Assembly: GCA_040216635.1 (NCBI GenBank)
Contig: JAVJOU010000018.1
Location: 124,001-188,000, forward strand
Direction of reading: 5' to 3'
Source of the DNA: UBA1479 sp040216635
GTDB taxonomy: Bacteria; Pseudomonadota; Alphaproteobacteria; Rhodospirillales; Casp-alpha2
DNA: 64,000 nt
Position numbers and translations under genes: made by a program. Shown here piece after piece: positions 44,101 to 56,100 of the stretch; within the stretch, counting starts at the first letter, position 1, and the number at the start of each line of letters is the position of its first letter. The notes below the pieces were generated by a model, which saw nothing but the letters and a program-made list of their open reading frames with translations, was not told the origin of the DNA and did not search any database.

Positions 44101-47100
44101 GACCCCGCTGTACGATGACGGTAACGGCAACTTGGTCGAGGAACTGCTCGATGACGTGGGCGGCATCATCGGTGGCATCATCGGCGGCGGTCAGGATGAA
44201 GCGCCCGAACCATCGGCCTATTCGGTGACCTTCCCGGGTGACGTGGATCTGTCTGATCTGACCATCACTATGCCGGAAGACCATGACGAGGACTTCACGC
44301 TGCAGGTCTCGGCCACGGCGTCGGAAACCGATCCGGAATCCGGTGAAATCACCTACGCGACCTCCGATCCGGTTGACCTGAATGTTTCCGTGATCGCCCA
44401 GGCCGATGCGCCGACGGCGACCGCCGAAGCGGCGTCCGGCGTTGAAGACGGTGCGGCCATTCCGCTGGAAATCGACGCGACCACGGCGGCGCAGGATATC
44501 GACGGCGAAGTGACCGGTTTCACCGTGTCCGACATCCCGGTCGGTGCGACCCTCAATCTGCCGGGCGGCTTCACTTTCACGGCGACGGAAGGGAATGCCT
44601 CGATTGATCTGACGCCTGATCTGGTTGACGGTTTGTCGATCAGCCTGCCGGAAGATTTTGATACGGACTTCTCGCTGACGGTCACCGCGACGGCGTCGGA
44701 AACCGATCCCGATACGGGCGAAGTTACCTATGCGACTTCTGATCCGGTTTCGCTCGACGTTTCGGTCGAAGCTGTCGCGGATGCGCCGACGGTCGATGTG
44801 GCCGCAGCGTCCGGTAATGAAGACGGCGGCCCGATCGCGCTGGATATCGATCCGGCAGCAGCGGCCCAGGACATCAACGGTGAAATCGTTTCCGTAACCA
44901 TCACCGGCGTGCCTGCGGGGGCGACCCTGTCTTCCGGTTCGTTCAATGCCGATACGGGCGAATGGACGGTTGATGCCGACGATGTGGACGGTCTTACGGT
45001 TTCCTTGCCGGAAGACTTCACCGATGATTTCACGTTGCAGGTTGCGGCCACGGCGTCGGAAACCGATCCGGAATCCGGTGAAATCACCTACGCGACCTCC
45101 GATCCGGTTGACCTGAATGTTTCCGTGATCGCCCAGGCCGATGCGCCGACGGTCGACGTCGCCGCCGCTACGGGTGATGAAGACCTGCCCATCGCGTTGG
45201 ATATCGATCCGGCAGCGGCGGCACAGGATATCAACGGCGAAGTTACCAGCGTGACCATTTCAGATATTCCGGTCGGTGCCACGATGACCTTGGCCAACGG
45301 CATTGCCTTCACTGCGTCCGAAAGCAATACCTCGATCAGTTTGACGCCGGCACAGCTGGAAGGCCTGACCATTACAGCACCGGCCGACAGCGCCGATGAC
45401 TTCCAACTGACGGTTACTGCGACGGCTTCGGAAACCGATCCCGATACGGGTGAAGTCACCCATGCGACCTCTGATCCGGTGGCCTTGGATGTCACGGTTC
45501 AGGGTGTTGCCGACGGCGCATCCGTTGCCGATACCTCTGCTGCCGGCACGGAAGACATCGCCGTTCCGTTCACACTCGATGTGACGGAATTGGATACGGA
45601 CGGCTCGGAAACCCTTTCCGTGACGCTGTCGAATATCCCTGAAGGGGCGGTGATCCTGCGCAACGGCGTCGAGGTTCCGGCCAATGAAGATGGGTCCGTG
45701 ACTTTGGGTGAAGGTGAGCTGGACGGCTTGTCCATCCTGCCGCCGGCCGATTTCTCGGGCTCCTTCGATCTGACGGTTTCTGCCTCGACCACGGATGAAG
45801 GTGATCCGTCCGATGTTTCCACGGGCACGGTTTCCATCGACGTGGCCGGTGTGGCCGACGGCGCCGAGGTCGGTGATTTGAACCTGACCACGGATGAAGA
45901 CACGGCCATTGCCCTGCCGATTTCCATCGACAAGGCGGACGACAGCGAAACGGCTGAAATCACCCTGTCCGGCATTCCTGCCGGAGCGGTTCTTGCGAAC
46001 GATAACGGCTCGATTTCCGTGAACGAAGACGGCACGGTCACGCTGAGCGAAGCTGACCTTGCCGGCTTGCAGATCACGCCGCCCGCCGATTCCGGTGTGG
46101 ATTTCGACCTGGGTGTGTCCGTGGTGACCACGGACGGAACCTCGACCTCCGATCCGGCCACGGGGACCATTTCGATCGATGTGGATGGTGTGGCCGATGC
46201 GCCGACCCTGACCGTGGGCAATGTTTCCGGGTTCGAAGACAATCCCATTCCGCTGAATATTCAAAGCGGCCTGACCGACACGGACGGCTCGGAAGTCTTG
46301 AGCGTGACCATTTCCGGCGTGCCCGAAGGGGCGAGCCTGTCGGCCGGTTCCTACGATTCCGACACGGGCGAATGGACGCTGTCTGCGGCCGAACTTGATG
46401 GCTTGAGCATTCTGCCGGCTGCTGACGACGACAGCGATTTCCAGCTGACCGTTACGGCGACGTCTACCGACACCGATCCGGAAACGGGTGAAACCACGAC
46501 GGCGACCACCGTCGGCACCATGGATGTCAGTGTCGATCCTTTGGCCGACGCACCGGTTCTGACCCTGGGCGATGTGACCGGAAACGAAGACACGGCCATC
46601 CCCCTGAACATCAGCGCATCCCTGCAGGATGACAGCGAAGTCCTAGGGCTGAGCATTTCCGGCATTCCGGACGGTGCCGTGCTGACGGTCACCAATCCGG
46701 GCGGCCAAGCAGTTCAGGTCAACGTTGTCGACGGCGTCGCGCAAATTCCCAACGGATTGGTTGGCGGTGAGCTGGCGATTACGCCGCCGCTGGACAGCGC
46801 CGATGATTTCCAACTGACCGTTACGGCCACGGCCAAGGACGGAAATTCCATCGCGACCACCGAAGGCACGCTCAATGTGACGGTCGATGGTGTCGCCGAT
46901 GGTGCGGCGGTTACCAGCACGACCGCATCCGGCCTGGAAGACACCTTGATTCCGATCACCGTAGATGTTGAAGAATTGGATACGGACGGCTCAGAAGCTC
47001 TTTCCGTGACCCTTTCCAACATCCCGCAAGGTGCTGTGATTCTGCGCAACGGCGATCCGGTGACCTTCAACGAAGACGGCACGGTGACCTTGGCTGAAGG

Positions 47101-50100
47101 CGAACTGGACGGTCTGGAAGTCCTGCCGCCGGCCGATTTCTCCGGTACCTTCGACATTGCCATTTCGGCCGTTACCACGGACGAAGGCGATGTCTCCGAA
47201 GCCGCCCTTGGAAGCATCACTGTCGATGTTGCCGGTGTCGCCGATGGCGCCACCGTGACCGATACGCAAACCGTCGGTGATGAGGACACGGGTATTTCCC
47301 TGCCGCTCTCCATCGACAAGGCGGATGACAGCGAAACGGCAGAAATCACGCTGTCCGGTATTCCGGCGGGTGCGGAACTGTCCAACGACAACGGTCCGAT
47401 CAATGTTGTCGACGGCATCGCTGTTCTGACCGAAGCCGATCTGGCCGGTCTGCAGATCACGCCGCCGGCCAATAGTGACGTTGATTTCCAACTCGGCGTG
47501 TCCGTGGTCACCACCGACGGCGCGACGGTTTCCGATCCGGCGGCGGGCACGATCACCGTTGGCGTGGACGGCGTTGCCGATGTGCCGACCCTCGAGGTTG
47601 CTTCTGCTGGCGGCGTCGAAGACGGCGGCCCGATTTCCCTGGATATCTCCTCGGCCTTGACCGATACGGATGGTTCGGAAAGCCTCAGCATCTCCATTTC
47701 CGGTGTGCCGCAGGGGGCGACGCTCTCCGCCGGCTCTTACGATGCCGCAACCGACACCTGGACTCTGTCTTCATCGGAACTGACCGGCCTGACGGTGACG
47801 CCGGCGGCGGACTCGGGTGATGACTTCCAATTGACCGTAACCGCGACGTCGACCGAAGCCGACGGCGGTGACACGGCATCGCAGACGGCGACCATCGATG
47901 TGTCCGTTGCATCCCAGGCCGATGCGCCGACGGTGACGACGGAAGCGGCCTCCGGTCTAGAAGACGCCGGTCCCATTGCGCTGAACATCGATGCCGATGC
48001 GGCGGCTCAGGATGTGCAAGGCGAGGTGACATCTTTCACCGTTTCCGACATTCCAGTCGGTGCGACCTTGAACCTGGGCAACGGCTTCCAGTTCACGGCG
48101 ACGGAAGGCAACACCTCGGTCGATCTGACACCGGGTATGGTCGATGGTCTGTCCATCAGCCTGCCGGAAGACTTTGACGAGAATTTCTCATTGCAGGTCT
48201 CTGCCACGGCCGAAGAAACCGATCCGGACACCGGCGCGGTTACGACCGCGACCAGCACCCCGGTTTCCCTGGATGTGGAAGTCGGCGCTGTCGCCGATGC
48301 GCCGAGCCTTACAACGGAGGGTGCGGCCGGGACGGAAGACGGCGGGCCGATCGCGCTCGACATCGATCCGGTGGCGGCCGCCGAAGATATCAATGGCGAG
48401 GTCGTGTCGGTTACCGTTTCGAATATTCCGCAAGGTGCGGTGCTGTCCACCGGGACGATCGATCCGCAGACTGGCGACGTGACGTTGACGGTTGAAGAAC
48501 TTGAAGGGCTGACCATCGCCCTGCCGCAGGATTTCTCGGAAGATTTCTCGCTTTCCGTGACGGCCACGGCCCAGGAAACCGATCCGGAAACGGGTGATGT
48601 CACCACGGCGACCTCTGATCCGGTAGCATTGGAAGTGTCCGTCGCGGCGCAGGTCGATGCACCGGATGTGACGGTGGGTGCGGCTTCCGGGATCGAAGAC
48701 GGTAACGCCATTCCGCTGGACATCGACGCCCAGGCGGCGGCCGGTGACATCAACGGCGAAGTCGTTTCCGTGACCGTGTCCGACATTCCCGTCGGCGCCA
48801 CCTTGAATCTGGGCGGCGGGTTCACCTTCACGGCGACGGAAGGCAATACCTCGGTCAATCTGACGCCCGGTATGGTCGACGGCCTGTCCATCAGTCTGCC
48901 GGAAGACTTTGACGAAGATTTCTCCTTGTCCGTCTCCGCGACGGCCGAGGAAACCGACCCGGAAACGGGCGCGACCTCCACCGCCACCAGTGAGCCGGTT
49001 TCGCTCGACGTTTCGGTCGAAGCAGTTGCCGATACGCCGACGATCGAAGTGGGCGCTGCCTCGGGCAACGAAGACGGCGGACCTATTCCGCTCGACATTG
49101 ATCCGGCCGCTGCGGCGCAGGACATCAACGGCGAAATTACCTCGGTGACCATCTCCAACATCCCGCCGGGGGCGGTGATCATGGTGGGTGGCGAGGAAGT
49201 TCCGCTGACCCCGTTTTATGACGACGGCAACGGCAATCTGGTCGAGGAACTGCTCGATGACGTCGGCGGCATCATTGGCGGTATCATCGGTGGTGGTGAA
49301 GGGGAAACACCTGAACCGGCGGCGTATTCGGTGACCTTCCCGGGCGATCTGGATCTGTCCGATCTGACCATCACCATGCCGGAAGACCATGACGAAGATT
49401 TCACATTGCAGGTTTCGGCCACGGCCCAGGAAACCGATCCGGAAACGGGGACGGTTACGACCTCGGCCTCCGATCCGGTCGACCTGAACGTTTCCGTGAT
49501 CGCCCAGGCCGACGCGCCGAGCTTGACCGTTGAAGCGGCCTCCGGTGATGAGGACACGGCCATCGCCCTGGACATCGATCCGGAAGCGGCGGCACAGGAC
49601 ATCAACGGCGAAGTCACCAGCGTGACCATTTCCGACATCCCGGTTGGCGCGACCCTGACACTTGTCGGCGGCTTGACCTTTACGGCGACGGAAGGCAATA
49701 CCTCGGTCGATCTGACACCGGCGCAGCTGGAAGGCTTGACCATTACGCCGCTGGCAGACAGCGCCGATGACTTCCAATTGACCGTTACCGCGACGGCCAC
49801 GGAAATCGATCCCGATACGGGCGAGGTGACGACGGCCACATCTGCACCAGAGACCCTCGATGTTACGGTCCAAGGCGTTGCCGACGGTGCGCAGGTAACC
49901 GATGCCTCGGCCTCCGGCACGGAAGACACGGCCATTCCGCTGACCATCGATGTCGCGGAACTGGACACGGACGGCTCGGAAACCCTTTCCGTGACGCTTT
50001 CCAACATTCCGGATGGCGCGGTGCTGACGCGCAACGGTCAGCCGCTTGAGGTCGTCAACGGGGAAGTCACCCTGGCCGAAGGCGAACTGGACGGCCTGGC

Positions 50101-53100
50101 AGTTCTGCCGCCGGCGGATTTCTCGGGCTCCTTCGACATCGCCGTTTCGGCGACGACCACGGACGAAGGTGACATTTCCGCCCCTGCCACGGGCACAATC
50201 AGTGTTGACGTCAACGGTGTTGCCGATGGCGCCACGGTGACGCTGGGTGCGGCTGATGGTGATGAGGATACTTTCATCGACTTGCCGATCTCGATCGACA
50301 AGGCTGACGCCAGTGAAACAGCCGAAATCACGCTGACCGGCATTCCGGCCGGGGCGGTTCTGGTCAACGAAAACGGCCCGGTTTCGGTGGTCGACGGAAT
50401 TGCCGTCCTGACCGAGGGCGACCTTGCCGGTCTTCAGATCAAGGCGCCGGCCGACAGCGGTGCGGACTTCGACTTGGGTGTGTCGGTCGTGACGACCGAC
50501 GGCACGACGGCATCTGACCCGACGACGGGTACGATCAACGTCGGTGTCGATGCCGTTGCCGATGTGCCGACCCTGACCGTCGGTAGTGTTTCCGGTGCGG
50601 AAGATTCGGCCATTCCGCTGAATATCGTGGCGGGTCTGAATGATGAAGACGGCTCGGAAGTGCTGAGCGTCACGATTTCCGACGTGCCGCCGGGTGCCAT
50701 GTTGACCTTGGCCGATGGAACCTCCTTCACGGCGACGGAAGAAAACTCGACCTTCCTGTTCGCCGGCGATCAGCTTGAAGGCCTGACCGTTACGCCGCCG
50801 GAAAATTCCGACGACGACTTCACCCTGAACGTCATCGCGACATCGTTGGATACGGACCCGGACACGGGCGCAGTGACGACGGCCTCCGCCGAAGGAAGCC
50901 TGGCGGTCAGCGTCGATCCGGAAGCCGATGCGCCGACCCTGGTGCTGAACGATGCGGCCGGAACGGAAGATCTGTCGATTGCGTTGAACATCGATGCGGG
51001 CCTGACGGATGCATCCGAAGTTCTGAGCGTGAGTATTTCCGACATCCCCGAAGGGGCGACCTTGACGCTTGCCAACGGCACGGAATTCACGGCGTCCGAG
51101 GGCAACACCAGCTATGACATCGACCCGGCTGACCTGGCGGGGCTGACCATCACGCCGCCGAACAATTCCAACGATGATTTCGCCCTGACCGTGACGGCGA
51201 CATCGACGGAATCCGACGGTTCCACGGCGACATCTTCTTCGTCCTTGAACGTGGCGGTGACCGGTGATGCAGACGCGCCGACGCTCAGCGTCGCTTTAGG
51301 CGAGGGCACATTGATCACGGATGGTTCCGGTAGCGGCACAGGCGGCGAAGGCGGCTCGGGCGGTTCCGGCATCGGCGGCGGTTTCGTCGGTGACGGCTCT
51401 GACCTGCAGAATCAGTTCGTCGACAGCAACAGCCAGAACCATACCGCCGGTGGTGGTGATGATGTCTGGGTGGTCGACCGCGACTTGCGTATGAATGAAA
51501 ACTTCACCATGGGCGGCGGCAACGACACCCTGGTCATCAATGGCGATGTGCCCGGCGGCGTCAATCTTAACCTGGGCGGCGGTAACGACAGCGTCACCAT
51601 CAATGGCGATATCACCGGTAACGTGTCGATCAATGGCGCCGGCCAGTCGAATGGCGGTGGTGACGTTGTCTATCTGGGCAAGGGACAGGATTCATATCAG
51701 TTCCAGAACTTCACCAATAACAACGGCATGATCAACACTCAGGTGATTGATCTGGATACGGGTCAAACTCTGACCATCAACAACATTGAAGCCATCGCGT
51801 TCGACGACGGCACGTTCGTCGGCAACGGCGATCTGGTCCAGTTCGAGACACCGGATGTGGGTGATCCTGTTGTCGAATATCCGCTCGACATTACGGCAGG
51901 ACTGACGGACATCGACGGTTCGGAAACGCTCAGTGCTTCGATTTCCGGTGTACCTGAAGGTGCGACCCTGACCCTTGCCGACGGCACGGTTTTGACGTCG
52001 ACGGGACCGGATAACAGCATCGATCTGCCTGCCGGCCAGTTGCAGGGCATTACCATGACGGTGCCGAGCACGGCTGATTCATTCAATCTGTCCGTGACGG
52101 CGACGGCGACGGAAAATGACGGCGACACGGCCAGCGTCACGACCTCGGTCGGTGTTTCGGTTGATGATTTCGCCCAAGATCCGGAACTGACGTTGTCGGA
52201 CGTGTCCGGCACGGAAGACACGGCGATCCCGCTGGATATCTCCGCGGCGCTTACGGATACGGACGGTTCGGAATCCCTGAGCGTGACCATTTCCGGCGTG
52301 CCCGATGGCGCAATTCTGAAGTCCGGCGATACGGTTCTGACGGTCGAAAACGGCGAGATCACTTTCGCCGACGGCGTCATTCCCGATGGTCTGACCATCA
52401 CGGCGCCGCCCAATTCCAATGATGACTTCGCCTTGAATGTGTCCGCGACCTCGACGGAATCTTCGACGGGCGACCAGTCGACCGTGACCTCGACCTTGAA
52501 TGTGGCCGTTGCCGGCGATGCGGACGCGCCGACACTGTCCGTCGATCTGGGTGAGGGCAATTTCGTTGATGGCGGGACATCGGAAATCCCGGGCAGCGTG
52601 ACCATTGAAAACGCGGCCCAGGGCGAAGCCGGCTATCACAACACCTATGGCTATTACGTCATGGGCGAAGACGGCACGCCGCAGTCCGGTGAAATCATCT
52701 GGGCCGACGTCAAAGACACGGTCGGACAAAGCTTCACGCTGGACGGCGTTGACCCCGAAGATATCGGGTTCTTTATCATCCCCAACGGTGATGGCTTGAA
52801 CAACAACCTGTCCGACGGCATGGATGTGACCTTCACACAGGGCCAGGACGGAAATTGGCATGTGGTTGGCCCGACCGGCCAGGTGCTGAGCGGCCAGGGC
52901 GACCCCGTCCTGTTCTCTGACCCGGCTTTGAACGAAGGCAACTTCGACTACACCCAGGATACGTCCGAGCCCGGCAACCAGAATTGGGAAGACCTGGCCG
53001 GTGGCGGCGATAACGACTTCAACGACGTCCACATTCAGGTCGATACCGTGCCGAGCCAGCCCGGGACGGGCGGTCAGGATATGGTCGAATATCCGCTGTC

Positions 53101-56100
53101 CATCAATTCGGAACTGCAGGATATCGACGGCTCCGAAACCTTGTCGGCCACGCTCTCCGGCCTGCCGGCGGGGGCAACGCTGGCCCTTGCGGACGGCACG
53201 GTTCTGACCTCCACGGATGCGGGCGATACCTTCGATCTGACATCAGATCAGCTTACGGGCATCACTTTGTCGGTGCCGGCGGATGCGACGGACTTCGATC
53301 TTTCCGTGACGGCAACGGCGACGGAAAACGACGGCGATACGGCCAGTGTCAGTACCTCTGTCAGCGTTGACGTGCCGGAACCGGAAGGTCCGGACTTGAC
53401 CGTTACCGATGCGCAAGGTGATGAAGATACGGCGATTACGCTGAACATTGCGGCTGCCTTCGAAGGCGGTGGCGGTGAAGAGGTTTCCGGTTCCTTCTAC
53501 CTGCTGGAAGAAGGATCTGATTCCATCGTTCGGATCAATCTGGATGGGTCGGCCGAAGAAGTCGTCACGCAGGAAGAAATCAAGGCCGCGACCGGTGAAA
53601 ACAACGCCGATTTCGACAATCAGGGTGTTGCGACCGACGCTTCGGGCAACATCTTCTTCACCGAGCTTGAAAGTGAATCCCTGCTGATGAAGCCGGCCGA
53701 CGGCGGCCCGGTGCAGGTTGTCGCGTCGGAAAGCGCCATTCGCGCCGCGACGGGTGAGGATGACGCCGATCTGGCCGGTATGACCATCGCCACGGACGGC
53801 AAGGTCTATATGGTCGATGACGAGAGCGACTCCCTTATTCAGGTCGATCCGGCAACGGGTGCGGTGACGGTCGTCGCCACACGTCAGGAACTGGATGATC
53901 TGGCGGGTATTCGCGATGTCGATCTTGAAGGTGGCATCGTCGCTGGACCGGACGGCAAGGTGCATTTCGTTTCCGCAGGCGATCCGCAGGCTGTATTCTC
54001 GTTCGATACGGCCACCGGCGAGCCTTCGGTTCTGGCCAAGAGCGACGATTGCGAATGGAGCGACCTGGACGGCTATATCACCATGACGCCGGATGGCGAC
54101 GTGGTGATCGTCGATGAATCCTGGGACGGTAACAGTTCTCAAGACGCCATCTACATCATCGATGCCGATACCGGTGAATCCGAAGTTCTTGTTTCCAACG
54201 CCCAATTGCGGGCCGCGGCCGGCGGTGAAGTCGACCTGGAAGGCGGAATTTCGTTCGATGCCGACGGCAACCTTTATGTCGCCGAAGAACGCACCGACAC
54301 GATTTATAAGTTCGATGCCGACGGTAACGGCGGCGTTGACGGGGATTCCGGCTCGGTCTTCGTTTCCAAGAGCGACCTCAGCGACTTGGTCGGCCAGGAT
54401 GCGGACCTCGAAGGCGGCATGTTCTTTGCCCAGATGATCACCGAAGGTAACGGCGATCTCTCGATCTCTATCTCCGACATTCCGGAAGGCGCGGTGCTGG
54501 CCGTCGGCGGTCAACCGGTAACGGTCACCGATGGTACGGCGGAACTGACAGCTGATCAGCTTTCGAACCTTACGATCACGCCGCCGCTCGATTCGGATGA
54601 AGATTTCTCGCTGACGATCACCGCCACGGGTACGGCGGCGAACGGTCAGGAAGTCTCTTCGACGGCCAGTATGGCGGTCACCGTCGATGCCGTGGCCGAT
54701 GCCCCCAATGTGACGGCAGAGGATGCGTCCGGCGTTGAAGATCAGCCGGTCGATCTGGACATCACGGCTCAGTTGAGTGATCTGGACGGCTCGGAAAGCA
54801 TCACCGGGATCACGATCTCTGGTGTGCCTGCGGGGGCGACGCTCAACAATGGCACCTATGATGAAGGAAGCGATACCTGGACACTGCAGCCTGCCGATTT
54901 GGTCGACCTGCAGTTGAATCCGGCATCCAATTCCAACGAGGACTTCCAACTGACCATCACTGCCACGTCCCAGGAAGCGGACGGCGGCGATACGGCTGTT
55001 GGTACGGTCACCATGGATGTGGATGTTGCTGGAGTGGTCGATGACTTTACCTTCACGACCGAAGATGCCGAAGGTGAAGCTGGTACGACGATGCCGTTGA
55101 ATATCGATGTCGGCCTGACCGATCTCGACGGTTCGGAAACAGTCAGTGTCACGATCGGCGGTATCCCGGATGGGGCAACGCTCAACAACGGCCAGAACAA
55201 TGGCGACGGGTCTTGGACCTTGACCGGCGATGACCTTGAGGGCCTGACCATCACGTTGCCTGAAACGGGTTCCAGCGAAGGTGGCGGTGAGCCGCAGACG
55301 CTATATTCCCAGGACTTCAACAGCCAATGGGATGGCCAGACGGCTGATTGGGGTGAAAACGGATTCACCTCGACCGGCGGCCAATGGGGTGACGATGACC
55401 GCACGGCCGTTGACGGCGACCGGTTCGAATTCCAAAACCCGACAGGCGGTGATATTTCCACTTGGTCGAGTGCCGAGATTGATATCACCGGTCAGGAAGA
55501 CGTGTCCTTCACCTTCGATCTCAAGGGTTATGGCGATCTGGATACCGGCGGCAGTTATGGCGACTACGTCAAGGTGATTGCCGTGGTCGATGGTGTCGAA
55601 CACGAACTGACGACCCAGCACGGCGACGTGGACGACTGGACGAACATCACCCTGGATAACATTCCCGAGGGCGAATCCCTGGTCATCAAGATGGAAGTCA
55701 AAACCACGGGAAGCGACGAGAAATACAAGATCGACAACTTGGAGGTTACTGGCACGCCAGCAACAGAGGAGCCGCTGGAAAGCTTCCAACTGACCGTGGA
55801 TACGACGGTTACGGAAAATGACGGTGCTTCGGTGACCGAGTCCAAAACCCTGGACGTCACTGTTAATAGCGATGATGAAGCTTCCGATCCGACGCTCACG
55901 GTTGCACCGGCCTCCGGCGACGAAGATACAGCCATTGCACTGGATATCTCGGCGGCCCTGACGGATACGGACGGCTCGGAAACGCTCAGCGTGACGCTTT
56001 CCGGTATTCCGGACGGTGCGGAGCTTCGTGCCGGCGGGCAGCTTCTGTCGGTTGCGAACGGTGAAATCACCTTTGCGGACGGTGTTGTGCCGTCCGACCT

